This document shows positions 22,608 to 61,300 of a stretch of 64,000 nucleotides of DNA, piece after piece. Position 1 is the stretch's first letter. Every line of letters starts with the position of its first letter. A program made the translations under genes and the position numbers. The notes beneath the pieces were generated by a model. The model worked only from the letters and a program-made list of their open reading frames with translations, was not told the DNA's origin and searched no databases. This DNA is from Chaetorhynchus papuensis (taxonomy: Eukaryota; Chordata; Aves; Passeriformes; Rhipiduridae). The DNA is taken from positions 248,001 to 312,000 of the forward strand of contig VWYX01000867.1 in the NCBI GenBank assembly GCA_013396525.1, read 5' to 3'.

Positions 22608-24890
22608 GTGAGTGGGACCGACCAGGGCCTCCGCTGCCCCGGCCAAGCCTCCCCTGACCTCCAGGTCCCGTCGCCTGGGGTTCCGGGAGTCTGGGGGCCT
22701 TTGTCCGCCCCGAGCTCCGCGGCTGGGCCTCGGCCGCTCTGTCTGCGAGGCCGCCCGGTGCCCTCTCGCCGCCTCTGCCCGGCGGTCTGACCCGCTTCGA
22801 ACTCTACCCTGCGCCCCGGGGCCTCCTGCCCGGGCGCCGGGAGCGCTCTGTGCCCGCCTTGGCCGTTCCCTGCCGGGAAGACGGCGGTGCATGTTCTGCC
22901 TCGGTCCCCCGTCCCCGGAGCTCGGGGGCAGCACGCGGCTGAAGCGGGAGCGTTTACCTCAGGAGCTGTGGCCCGGTGCCGTTTTGGGAGCAGCCGGGAC
23001 TTGTCCCCGTCCTTCCCTCGGTATATTATTGCCAGGGCTGCACAAGCGCTCCGGGTATTACAGCTTCTGCAGTATTTACCGTTCGTGGGTTTTAATGGAA
23101 GCAGGTGATGTTCGGTCTGGCTAAAGGCGTTTGCAGTGAACTGCTGTCTGATGGCTGGTCTGTAAGGGTGCCTTCAGGTCTCTTCTTCAAGGCTGGTTGA
23201 GTTCTCTTCTCGCACGAACTATAAGATAAATTATAATTTATTTTATAGTAGACATTGTTTTTAAAGTTAGCAGGTGGAACAGGTGTGTGTTTTATTATGT
23301 TGTAAGTGATATGTAAAAATGCTGAGCGACGAATTTCAGTTTCTGATGCTTGAAATATTAATGGGAGAGCACAGAATCCCAGTGCAACATCTTTGGAAGG
23401 ATGACATGTCACATGTGTGGCCACGAGGTGCTTGGTCAATAGTGGCTTAAACAGAGTAAAATATACGTGTATCTTCCCCTGTAAATGCAGGGGAATCCTT
23501 TAGGGATGCTCCTAGCATCCTACATTTAAAATGGCAGAGAAATGTGTGCTGTTTCATTTCCCCCCATTTTTTTGTGTTTCATTTCTGTGTGATAGAGCAC
23601 AGCAGCTTTTTGTACCCATTTCCCTGCTACCACTCCTCTAAACTACACTTGCTATTTTTTTCCTTTGTTTGCTTGCGTATCACATTCTGCTGCCAAATTC
23701 TCTCTTTTGTGTAGTTGTGTGCACTCTGGTGTTTGGCGCAGGATTCGGAAACTTATTGGGTACTCGAGAGCTGAATGAAGGCAGGAGATTTTGTGGGTTT
23801 TTTTCTGAGGAGTTTGGTGTGAACCCTTCTGTTCTTCTGTGCTGGGAGGAGGAGGGGAAAGGTATTTAAATTCCTGTTTCTTGAGAAGGGAAAAGTAAGT
23901 CTTGGGTAATTGTTTTGTGAAGGGATCCAGCTTTTATGTTTCCAGTGTGTGAGATAACTTTCAGTTTTCTTCCTTTTATGATAAAAAAGCATTTTCTTCC
24001 TCTTTTTTTCTTTCTTTCTTTTCTTTTTTGTTCCTGTGACTGCTAATTTTTTTTTCCTGAAGGTGGCATGGTAGAGATGGAGAGATCCTGTAGTACCTTT
24101 GTAGTGTCCTGTGAGAGATTAAGGGATACAAAAATGTTCTGATTCTTGGTAGCTCCTTTGGGTACAGCGTTTTGCAGTGGCATCACTGTACGATGAGATT
24201 AGTGAGTGTGTCGGGCCATGGTGTGAGAAGGTTGTGGGCAGTGGCACGGGAGTCCAGGCTGGCTACTCTCAGGCACACAGAGCCCAACCTGGTTAGGGCA
24301 GTTCAAGTTTGGAACTTCAGCTTTCCAAGTGCGAGGGCTCACGCAAGTCTTTACTGCTGTTAAAAGTGACGGCACTCAGTAAAGCTGCTTGTGCCTCTCC
24401 AGTGTGATTATTTGCATTTGTGAGCTGGCAGCGTATAACTTCAGGGGATGGGTTGTTTGATCTCGTCGTATTTTTTAACGACAGCGCAAACTCTTCTGAA
24501 TGCAGGTGATGCTAATTTGTTCTAGGTGATACTCAGCTGTTCTCTGGGGAAAAGGGTCTGTTCTGCCTTGGTAGGACCATTACTTCACTGGAGGAGATTT
24601 TTGGAGTTAATAAGTAAATATATGATGAGGCTGTAACTCGAAAAACAGCTATGTTAATGTGAGTACAAGTGAATGTGCTGATATCACAGGTATTAGTGCA
24701 ACCTGTACTGTTGTTTGGCAGAAATGCTACAGGTAAAATCAAAGATTAGAACTTTCTAGGGCATAGCTGAAGTTATGTGGCCTGCTGGAAAGTTTATATT
24801 AATGAATGTTAAAATGTGGCATCTTGTCTTTCATCTGGCATTAGCTAGGACAAAGATGGGTGTGGGGTTTTTTTGTGACAAAGTAGTGGC

Positions 24891-24913
24891 TTTTTTTTTT
24901 TTTTTTTTTTTTT
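24891..24913. repeat. Poly(T) run of 23
   Basis: An uninterrupted T homopolymer in AP1G1 intron 1. Its length is unlikely to be exact in an assembly. Confidence 0.95.
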
Positions 24914-27440
24914 AATTTAAAATTTAACTCTGCAGGAAAGTGAGCGGGAAGTAAAATAGCCAGATTACCTCATAGATTAAAGTACTGAGGAAATTAGAAG
25001 CAGGTGATAAATACAAAGGTAATGTAGGTCAGCGGTGATTGAAGTATTGAAACAGAAACCAGAAAATCTGGACTTTGCTTGCATCTGTCATGGTGATCAG
25101 CCATATAGCTGTGCTAATTCTTCTTCCTACATTTTTTAGCTTCTAAGAAAAAGGGAAATATTTATTTTCTCTTTTGGCAGTTGTTGAGGTTAGTGTTTGT
25201 ACTGATTTGGAGCTCAGTGTGTCTTTTGAAGGCAGTTCAGGAGTTGCTGGGTTTGGTGTATGTGCACAGGTGTGCAGGAATGAAGATACCTCATCTGAAG
25301 TGCTGAGTCGTGCTCTGGGACTGTGCCTCAGCCAGCAGGGAATGGGAAGGAGTCTGCAGTTGTTTGGCAGTAGGATTGGGTGGGATCTCTGCAACATCTT
25401 CAGCCTCTGTCCTGCCTCTCCTCTTCCTCTCAGCCTTTGAGCAGCACTTTGCCTTACTTCTTGAATACTGTTGTGCTGCATTTCTTGTTGGTGGGATTTT
25501 TTTCAATGTAACTGGAAGTGGGACCATCTCTTGTTCCGAGGCTATTTTTTAGCTCTTGTTTTGGGATGCTTTTTTCTTATTTGACCTTCCCTGCTCTCCT
25601 CCAGCTGTCTGTGCATAAAGCAAAATGTAAGTCTCATGCCTTTTCTTATGAGAATGTATTTTGAAGCCCCCTGCTGACTTAATTGGTTTCTGATTTTCCG
25701 ATGTTGCTTTCTAGTTCTCTACTGTATTCAATAGCTCTTTCTCATGAGAGATTGTTCCACTTAGCATGTTACATTGTTGGTTGCTCTTTCTGTCAACTCT
25801 TGTGTTGCCTTTGCCCTTTTTGAAGATGATGGTGCTCCTTGCTTTGGTGTTTATTGTATAAATAGTTATAATAATTAAATATTTACTGTTTTCTGTATAA
25901 ATATTGATAATACTAGACCATGTACCAACATGTCTTCTTTTGTTCACACTTTCATCCCTACTTGGAGAGTATGTTTCTGGTTTTGCTGCTAATGTATTTT
26001 TCTTTTTAAGTGTCTGATAGAAGTAGGAAGCCTACTGATAGCAGTGTAGAGTTGAGGCCATCAGTGTTGGGTGTCAACATTTGCAGTTACTCCTTTCATG
26101 AAGTCTGGACAGATCCTCTGCTCTTGTGTGTGCTAGGCTGGATTCATTTGTACCGAAGCAAGTAGGGGAGTTCTGCTATTAATTTCAGTTGGGAGTTGGG
26201 TCTGGCTTCAGTTGTGTAACTTCCCAAAAGCTATGGTTGCTTGAGGAGTGTGATTGCTTATGCATGGGGTGGAGCAACTGGAGTTGTGTATTTTAGATGT
26301 GTTTGAAATGTATGCTGCTTCAGGCTTGGGGTGTTTTCTGGACAGAACCAAGTTCAGAAATGCTATTTACAGGAAAAGCTGTAACTTGGTGTGTATATCA
26401 CTGCAACTGAAAATTCAGACCATTTCCCTAAACAGTAGACCTCTTCTGTGAATAATTTCATTAACTTTGATGGCCTTTATCTCTTAATGTTTCCAGAATT
26501 CAAGGCTAAATAATAACAGAATGTTAAAATGTTAAATGTCTGATAATTTGTCCTAAAGAAGTTTTAAAGCAACTCTTAATTTTTAAAATTTTATTGTCTT
26601 AGAGACACATTAGATATTTTAGACGTAAGCTAACATTTCTGAATAGTTTCCAGAGGACATGTTCTCAATTCAACATTTAAGGACTATCCTTTGTCTTTAC
26701 TCTGCAGTTCCTGATAGAGGAATATAGCTTGACTGAAGCACTTGAGCATTTTCAAGGTGGGTTTTGAGAAAATTAGGTGCATGTTGTAAATATAAAAGAT
26801 GACCCATCATATTTGAATGTGACTGTATTCTAAGAGAGGCTTCTAGTAAAGTTCTGTACTCAAATATTTTTGGTACAATGGCGTGTTGAATAAATTCTCG
26901 AACTTTCAAGTGTGACAAACTTCACTAGTAACAGACCATAAAAGAGAAGAAAATAGTGATTTATCAGCACAATTTAAATCAAAACTAAGTGTTTTAATAC
27001 ATAAAGATTTTTGGTTTGGGGTTTTTTTTTCACTTTTGGATAGTAGGAATGAGTTACATAAAGAGAGAGAATGCCTTTTTATTGGTTCAGGGGAAGGATT
27101 CCTGAATAGCAGAGGGAGGAGAATCACTGAGGCGACACCTTTCCTAGTCTCTGGCTTGCAGGAAAAAAGCTGAATTCTGTTTTCTAAGGAACTTAAATGC
27201 CAGCCACCTATACAACTTGAACTAATCTGAGTTAAGTATCCAACTCTCTCAGAAGTTTTGATTTTCATAGTAGATTCTCCTAAGGAGCAAGGCTTTCGAA
27301 ATGAAAAGGGGGAAACAGATCTGATAAGGTGGAAGAATTCTGCGTGCAACCCTACCAGATATTGTAAATATTAACTAGTAGGCTCTTTTCAAGTCTTCAG
27401 AGATCATCCCTGATTTCTGGAGCTTGTAGTTAGCAGAGAA

Positions 27441-28964
27441 ATGGCTGAAGGAAACTCCTGCTGTAAACCCAAGGAGGAAATGGGTAACTACTTCTAAAAA
27501 CTGCCTTGTCATTTATGTTAACGTGCAAAGAATAAAAGGATGTGTCTGTACTAGTGAAAAATGTTAACTAATCCTGAAGAACAAGATTTGCTACTTTGGA
27601 GGAAGTTCTAAGGAGCACTTAGGCACCAGCTAAAGTGAAACTCCACTGTCTGCTGTTGTTAGATGGTATGGTTGTCCTCCCACTGTTGCATTAAAGGTCT
27701 CTTGGCATTATAATAGGCTTTGGAATTGCTGAGACTAGGTAAATGTTAATCTCTTCTGTAATGTTTCTGAAATTAAGTGTTCTTATGTCCAAAGTTTCTT
27801 CTCATCTGCAGTAACTACTGCTTACGCTTGCTTGAAATTGTCTGAAACTCAAAACTGTGAGATTTCCAATCTATTAGCATGTAGAAGAATCTTAAAGTCA
27901 CTGGAGGCAAAGAACAGGTACCTGATGCAAGAATTTTTGCTATTAAGAGAACACTTTTTTGTGGAGGGGAAGAAAACACAACCATGGGAATTACGTTGTA
28001 TTGAAATACTGGAAGAGTGTACACAAGAAGAGCTTAAGCTTCAGGATAAACATGTAAGGTGATTTGTGAGGGGAAGACACTATTTTAAATGGATGGGTGC
28101 AAAACCTTTTGTATGAGAAGTATTCCAAGGTATATTTTAAAAAGCTGAATGATTCGATATTGACTAAAAAAATAGTATGTAGTTGCAGCACAAGGATAGG
28201 AGTTCTGAATATTGGAAAATAAATCACAGCTTTGTCTTTTGTCTTTGATGTTGTCCTCCATCAGAGCAGTTCTGAATTGTTCTGTTCTCATCAGGCAGGA
28301 AGTGTGTGTGAGATACAGTTGCTCTTAGTCAGTCCTTCGGGTTAGACTCTGTCTGTGTAACTGTTTAAGTTGTTACACAAGTGAGAACACCAGATAGCCT
28401 CAGAAATTGGTTCTCGAGTCTTATTCACCAGTCTTTGCTTTCTGAAATGCTGGTTTCTGCTTGCTTTCCTGTAGTTGTGAAGTGTAAAGATTATTTTTCC
28501 TTCTCCGGGTGCCTTGCTAATCCTTTATTTATGCGAGGCCATTTGTAAATACTGACTATTCACTTTGTTCAGTATCTGAATGATGTTCAGGAGAGGTCCA
28601 ACTAGATGTTCAGTTTGTTGTCATTGTACCTGCCTTCTCAATGGGACAGCAAGTCCTGCCTAAACACCGGAGAAGGATGCAAAAAAAAGTGTTCATAAAA
28701 AGCTGTACTTCATATGTATAGTAGCGTTGTTGAATTTTGTTTCTCCATTGACTAGAACTGTTTTGGCCTTCTGTCCTTTTATTTTCTGTTGTCCAGGGCC
28801 AAACTGAAGATGCTGAAGCCTTCCATGGGTATACCTACAGAAAGTTTTTGGTCCACTGGCAGGGAAAGGAGTCACAGGCTGCAGATGTCAGTGTTCAGCA
28901 GTTTATAAACCTTCATATACGGAGTGGGAACAAAACAACTTGTGGTATCAAAACAATTTGTTGA
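27441..28964 (+). CDS. Predicted unrecognised three-exon gene in AP1G1 intron 1 (150 aa)
   Basis: Exons: 27441-27483 (ATG, 43 nt), 27812-28053 (242 nt) and 28797-28964 (165 nt plus TGA). Phases agree: exon 1 leaves one base, exon 2 supplies two and ends on a codon boundary, and exon 3 starts on one. Acceptors are strong (TCTTCTCATCTGCAG; TTTTCTGTTGTCCAG), as is the exon 2 donor CAT/GTAAGG; the exon 1 donor ATGG/GTAACT is moderate. The ATG has a good context (G at -3, G at +4), with an in-frame stop at 27411 and a candidate acceptor at 27400. AATAAA lies 69 bases past the stop. The product starts MAEGNSCCKPKEEM. Exon 2 is Leu/Glu/Lys-rich and helical, probably coiled coil (SNLLACRRILKSLEAKNRYL, RCIEILEECTQEELKLQDKH). 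Exon 3 ends NKTTCGIKTIC. There is no signal peptide, and I know no matching family. It could be a lineage-restricted gene, one lost in mammals, or a chance model. Confidence 0.5.
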
Positions 28965-29032
28965 CAAACCTCAGTTTATTTGCAGATTATGTATTAGTGT
29001 TTCAAAAACTTTGTAATGAACACTTTCTTTTA

Positions 29033-29038
29033 AATAAA
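29033..29038 (+). terminator. Poly(A) signal of the predicted intronic gene
   Basis: A canonical AATAAA 69 bases after the predicted TGA is followed by GGAGTCAGTCATGGTTGTAA, which offers CA cleavage sites and a GT-rich element. It could also serve as an intronic early poly(A) site for AP1G1 pre-mRNA. Confidence 0.45.
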
Positions 29039-31472
29039 GGAGTCAGTCATGGTTGTAATAGCCAGACACGTAGTAGCCCCTGCTTATCTTCTCAGGAACA
29101 GCAATGTTGTAGATTAAGCTTAACTAGGGTGCAGAGCCCATAACATAAGTGTGGATTCATGCTGGAGTGAACCTTTCGCCTCTTTTCCACTCCATCTGAG
29201 GTCTCCCAAAGTCTCATGTTCTCACTGCTGCCTGTCTTTGCACAGGCCGGCCTGATGTGTCTGAGGACTGCTTTTGGGAGGAAGGGGGCAAGCTGTTTTT
29301 TGCATGTGCAGGTTGGTGCGTGGTCCCTGGAATGCCAGTGTGAGCACAGTGGAAGGACTGGACTCACCTTTTTCAGCATGAGCCTGCACATGAGTGATCT
29401 TAGTGATTATGAAATTATTGCCTGTAGACTGTAGAGGAATATTTCTACAGTAGCCCTTTTACTGTTATAATTTCTGCCCAATTTTCCAACAAGGGCGTGG
29501 CTCATCAAAATCAGTTTAGACTCATGTGATATGCATGTGTAGTAGGTGAGTCCAGGCTTAAAAATTCAGCACTTAACGCAGACAGTTGCCACCCAGGAAA
29601 GAGATTTTTGAGTTTATGATACTGTTGTGAAAAACACAAGCTGAGCCCTTTGCAGCAATCAGAACTTCACAGAGTGTTACCAATTATCAGGAAAATAATA
29701 GTGAGCAAAATGGAAGGCATTTTATATAAATACATCAATATCACATCTACCCCTTAAGTGCTGCGTACAGCATTTTGCTTTTCTTCCCCTTCAGAAAGGA
29801 TGCAGAACTGTATTACATGCAGGCATGGCAGCAAAGGTAGTGGTCACGGAAGGGCTTGTTCTGGAGATGGATTTCTTACTTGCCCATAACTATTTCTGTT
29901 ATGCTTGTTAGTGCAGCATGAGTGCATAGCAACCGTTAATTTATTCATATCACAGTAATGTGAGGAATTGTTGTGAATTTACATGGAGAGACAAGGCAAG
30001 AGTAAGGATTAATGTGTCCAATAGTCTTGATCCTACACATGTCAGCATTTTTGGACAGAGTTTTCTTATGCAGGAAGAATATCTCTACTCTTCCATTTTC
30101 AAAAGTGAATGCTTTGTGTCTCTGTAAATTCAAACTTTAAAGTATGAAGATGGGGAACTTAAATTTATGAGGAGTCTACATGGTTTGGCTGAAGAGGCCT
30201 GGTGTGTGTATGAGTTTATAATTGGGACTCAGACCTGCCTTCGGCTGGCTTACCGTAAGGCCATCTTTACTTGTACATGCATCTCTGCTTTTCTGCAAGC
30301 AAAGAAGTCCCCTGTTAGCTGTGTGTCCCAGCCTCTCTGTTCTGTAGTATCGTGTAAGCCAGTTAGTGCAGCACCCGAATGCACATCTTCTACTGATACG
30401 GCAACGCTTAAAATGTGTGACACAGTGTTCGGGGGAATGGTGACCCGGACGTGATCTGTAGCAGACTGGCATGGCAACTTCTTACCAGTTGGTCTGATAC
30501 CTGTTATCACAAGGGCTCAGTTCTGTTCACAGGCTGGCATGGATGAAAGAAGGCTGTAAAGATGTGTCTGTAGTCTGAGCTCCCTGAAAGTCAGAAGTGA
30601 GCTTTGGTGACCATGAACTAAAAAGTTCAACTGTTGAACGTAAATACTAAAGTTTGGGTTCTGTTTGACAGCCACTTTCCTTTTAACAGGTTCTTGGCAG
30701 ACTAAATTGCTCTCTGGGTCAGATGGCTCCATCAGTATTCCATCTGATGAGGTGAAACTACTCTGAGTGTTCTTGTATACACCTTTCATACCAGTACTGT
30801 CAGACAGTAATGTCACAGGCTTGTTTGTTCCAGAAAGGGTTATTCTATTTGGGGTGTAATAAAAGGATGATGTAAACTTGATTTATTTATTTTTGAAACA
30901 GGATTCTCTGAAATATCTACACGCCTAGGATTGCTATTCCATTGGCTTTTCTGCTGACTTCCACACCTCTAAGAAGTGTGTATGGCATGAGTTAGCAGGA
31001 CTTTTGAAGCATGACCATCTGAAGCACTTGTATGAAATCTTGTGCAAGTTACTAAATAGAGTTTTGTTTTGTGGAGGACTTCTGTCCCAAGTTGTCATGA
31101 TTCTGGGATCAGTTCTCTTTAGAGCCTGGCTTTTCTGGAGAGAGGCAGGTGATGTGAATATGAGAGTACCTTCAGAGTGCTGTTTCTGCCTGTCTGTGGT
31201 GGGGAGTCATGTTATGTTCACTTTGACAGCTGGCTCAAATTGGAGCAATTCCCATTTCTAATGTTCTGGAAGAGCAGATGCGAGGTACAGTGAAGTCCTC
31301 GGGTACTCAAGTTTACTCTTAACCATGCTACCGAAGGTAGCCTACATTTTCTTCATTCTTTTATTTACGTAATTGTAGGGTAAGGAAAAAAAAATATATG
31401 TGGAAGTGTGAGACCATTATGAAGCCTGTAGAGACAGTAGAAGTTTTACAGACCTCTTTCTTCTCTCAGAGG

Positions 31473-57208
<25,736 letters not shown>

Positions 57209-58360
57209 GGCTCTGGCATCATTCTTATTCTCATCCCACCCAATCAAAAGAACTCTGGGAAGAAGGTTGTGATCCTTGGCAATCCCCCAAACTGCACCAT
57301 GGGCATGGGGAACAAATGAGACCTGCTGATGAGGAGGAATTTTCCTGAAGTGATTGCTGACTTTGAAGCATATCTGTTAAGACTAATCTCCTCTCCTCTG
57401 CTGATGAGGCTGGCAGCTTGTGGAGGCTACTGTGCACTCCCTCACACATGCATTCACAGCCAGAAGCAACATTCCCTTCTCCCCTTCCCCACCCCCCCTT
57501 CCCCCTCCAAAAGGAACACAGCCTGGTTGGAAGAGAAGTCTGGAATTTCTAGCAGGGAAACTTTCTTCTCTCTGCAGCAAGTGAGCAGTTGCTCCTTCTT
57601 TCTGCTGTCTTTTTTTCCTTGGGGTGGGTAAGGCGTGTTGTCATTCATGTTTAGCTGGATTCCTTCAGGCATTTTCATCTGGGACTCAGATGGGATCTTG
57701 GGGAATGTCAGGCTGCCCTGCCTCTTTCTTCTTGTATCCCCTAGGTCTTAAGGGGCTGGAGGCTTCTAATGACCTATTCAGTGCATTATTGTATACACCC
57801 ACTTCTTAGTTATGTAATGCATACCAAGAGCAAGTGAGGCCTTTGGAGTTCATCTGCAAACCTGGGACACAGTGCAGGAGAAGAGGTGCTGGTAAGGGTT
57901 GGTAAAATTGCTTTGGTGCTGTACTTGGAAATGAAGACCTTACACCTGAATTTTCTTTCTTTCCATCAGTAGCTACAGCCTTGCAGATTCATAGAGTCTT
58001 CTGTAGCTTCCCCAGAAAGTGAAGTGAGGTATGAGAGATGTAGAGATAGAATGAGCAAATGGTTTTCTACCGCATACAGTTTCAAAGTCTTTCAACCTGT
58101 TAGTTGTGGTTTATGGGTAGAAAAGACACATTCAGTTTTGTAGATCAGTTTTTGGGCAAGGGCTTTTGCTCCTGCTGGGAGTCTCATCAGAGACTGTGCT
58201 GCAAAGTTGCTCTTCTTGGTTATTCCAGAACTTCTCCCCAATTTAATTTCCAGAGCCTGTAGCAGACCCCCTGGGTTCCATTTGAGTTACTTCTGACTGG
58301 GATATTTGTGTTGTATCTGTAATATTGGCACTGAAATAAAGACCATGCAGTTTAAAGAGA
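57209..58360 (+). other. AP1G1: AP1G1 3' UTR (proximal form)
   Basis: Noncoding sequence after the TGA up to the AATAAA at 58335. A longer UTR to about 61.0 kb is possible. Confidence 0.7.
58335..58340 (+). terminator. AP1G1: AP1G1 proximal poly(A) signal
   Basis: AATAAA about 1.13 kb after the stop, followed by T-rich sequence near 58370. The context is good but unproven. Confidence 0.6.
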
Positions 58361-61300
58361 CCTCTTCCCATTTTTTTTCCTTAGTTGATCCTTGTTCCCC
58401 TTTCAGAATAATGAGCCAGATCAGGTTCAGACTGAAAGTAACTAAACTGTGTTTTGAATGGAAGCCAGTTGTTTGAGTATTTGGGTCCAAAGATGCAAGG
58501 TCCGGTACCCCTCTGAGCTCGCAGAAAGCTGTGTTACAGGGATTTCACAGTGGGAACTCCTGGGAGGTGGTGCAGTTCTGGACAGTCTCTTGGGAGGTGA
58601 TGTGTGAGACAGATGAAAGCACAGCGTGACAAACTGTTCAGATGTTCAGTCCTCTTCAGGATATATCTTAGGATAGATCTTAGATTTTCATTTGTGAGTG
58701 TGCTGGTAAGCTGAAGGTTGAGCACTTCTGCTTCAGTTCTGTTCTAGGGCTTTTCAGTTCATTGAGTGCTCTGGGGGCAAGCTTAGACATAGCTTTTTGT
58801 GTCCACAGAAGTGCTGATGCTGGGCTCCAGCACTTGCCAAAAACATTGCAAGCGTGGTCCACAGTGTACTTCAGGAAAACTGAAGACCAATTCTGCCTTT
58901 GAATTGGGAGCAAGAGGCCACTAAGGGTTGTTCAGTCTGGTCTGGTCTTAACTGCATTAAGCAATATAATGTAGGACTGACTGCGTCACTGATTTAAGTG
59001 CTGGTCCATGTGTAGTGGGGTAAATTTATCTTCTCTTGGAGGGTATTTTTGCTCCCTTACTGATTGAACTGGTTTGGGCCTTCGGATTAGCAAATAGCTT
59101 TTTTTCTCCTGGAACTGGAATCAGCGTAGGGTTATAAAATCTAGAAGAACAATTTATGATTTCCTTAAAATTAACTTTGGGTTGTGGTAGGGTCATGCCT
59201 TGGCTATCAGTGGTGAGATAATATCCTGTGCTTAGCTAGAAGCATCATGAAACAGGCAGTTTTGCAGGAAATGGCCGAATCGCAATCCATTTCTGGTGCT
59301 GAGCATTTAGTTTAATTGTTTTCACTGCAGTTGTGGCTATTCGTTGCCCCACTAGCTCAAACTCAATGTTGAAGACTGAGCATGTTAAATCCATACCCCA
59401 GTGAGCCCTGAGGGCATCCCAGATAAAAAGTTAGTGGGAAGTCTTTGCCTTGGTTCCCGAACTCCTCATAAGCTCTCCCATTCTCTTCACAGAGTTACAC
59501 ATGGTCACTCGTACTGAAAGCCAGCATGCCTCGCTCTCCCTTTGGTTTTGCTGGGAAAGAGCACTGGTACAGGAAATTAGATGGGAAGGAAGAAGAAAAT
59601 GGTCTCTCGCCTGGCCAGTTTGTTGCAGCAGAGTTGGGAACAGTGTATGTTGTCCCTCTGTCATACTTGTTTTCTGTCCCCTAGAGCAGCTGGGGTTTGC
59701 TGTCGGTCTCTGGTAAGCTTGCAGGGTGAATTCTTTCTGTGTTCTTGGCTCCTTCAGCCACCCTTGCACCATGTCTGTGGGGAAATGGGCATTTCGTCAT
59801 GTATTTGAGTCGAGCTGGAGGAGGCGATGCTTGTACCCGAAATATGTTTTGCAGGAAGCCATCCCTTGGCTATGAAGTACTCTTTTGTAGCAGCCAAACA
59901 TTCCAGTTGTCCTTGGAGCTCTCCCCTACTCACTAAGGGATGGATGCTGACATCATGCAAGAAGGAAGTCCAGGCTTCACACCTTCCCCTATCTGCAATA
60001 CCAGATAATGCTGCTTGCTCCTTGACCCCCATGAGCATTTCGAGCTCTGTGCTGCTGCTGTGGTTTTCCTCTGGAGAGTACTCGCACATCTGAGGCACTC
60101 CAAGCATAGGCTGAGTCCTCTTCCCGCTGATTGAACGCAACAGTTCTTACAGGTCTGGTCAACGTTTTCCTTGCTTCAGTGTAAGGGGGATATAAAGGCA
60201 GCAAGATACGGACTTCATGGCTAACCTTACTAGTATCTGCATGGGAGGCTTTGGAACTGGGAGACACTGGATGTCTGTTTTTCCAAGTGAATGTATTTTG
60301 AGTCAAAAAATGACAGAAACGATAGTGGCCATAATGGGCCTGAAGGGGGAGGAGACATGGGAAGGTCCTAAAAGTCGACGTTGTCCAGGTTTTGATGGCA
60401 CAAAATATGGCATTGAACAACTTACTGAAGCAATAGCGGTGAGGGGACTGTCTTTACAGTACCTTGGATCTGTAACTCGGAAGATACTGAAACAGCTGGG
60501 AAAGGTACCAGTGCCTTCCCTAAGGCCGGTACGAGCTGTGAGCCACGGCAGGAGGGACGCTGGTGCACTTTTATGTGTTCATTTTCTACTTGGAGGCTGT
60601 GAGGGAAGGAGCTGCTGGACTGCTTCCCTTTTAACTTTCACTCTGTTCCTGTATATTCCTTTTACTTTCCTGATGTTGTAATTTAAATTTTACATAGAGC
60701 CCCATCCCACCTCTTTGACAGTATAGAGAAAAAAAAAAGGCAAACAAAAAACTACTAAAAAAACAAACCAAACCAAATTTAAAGTGAACATATGCCATTT
60801 GAGCAGGGCACCTGGTGGCACTCAAAATTCTGGAGACCTATTTTTGACATGTGAAAAATTTAAGTAAACGCTGAGTCATAGGTGAGTGAGGAGCTTAACA
60901 GATGTAAACATTTACATGGGATGCATTAGACTTCTGCTGTGTGTATTGTCTTTTGGTTGAAACAAATTATGAAGTGACTAATAAAATGAGTCAATATTCA
61001 ATGATTTAAAATTGTGCCTTGTTGCTTTCTGCAAGTACAGTGGGATAGAATGTGTTGATTCTTAATGTTTGGCCATGGCAAGGTCAGATGAAGCAAAATA
61101 ATAAGACCGGGTTTTGAAAAAACTTTACAGGAAATTTTGGAGACCAAGATGAGTGGAGAGTTGGAAAACACTTGAGCAGTTCCTGTGGAATACCATGCTG
61201 AGAGTGTGTTAGTCACATTAGCAACAATGCTTGTCCAGGTGCTAAAAAGGTGTAATGGGATCTGAACACAAGGAGTGTTTTTCCCTGGTGTTTGGAGCCT

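Larger units (their letters stand above)
20880..22960. promoter_or_regulatory. Shared CpG island between divergent ATXN1L and AP1G1
   Basis: CpG-dense, GC-rich sequence covers the 5' end of ATXN1L (minus) and exon 1 of AP1G1 (plus). The ATXN1L start codon and the AP1G1 exon 1 donor are only about 1.5 kb apart. Candidate elements include a perfect CRE at 22285 and a YY1 motif at 22552. An assembly gap of ten N lies inside. Confidence 0.8.
22608..31469 (+). other. AP1G1: AP1G1 intron 1, hosting a predicted gene
   Basis: This 8.9-kb intron carries a 23-base T run (24891-24913), a TTTC-rich tract near 24,000-24,050, the predicted three-exon gene at 27,441-28,964, and a long minus-strand frame at 30,250-30,888. 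No CR1 was recognised in it. Confidence 0.65.

Noticed and set aside
26906..27349. 147-codon minus-strand frame in AP1G1 intron 1
   Set aside because: Low-complexity Ser/Leu/Lys composition, no good splice sites and no partner exons found.
60217..60681. 154-codon + frame between AP1G1 and PHLPP2
   Set aside because: Ends in a hydrophobic run typical of T-rich DNA; no acceptor or known domain. Kept only as a note in the region entry.
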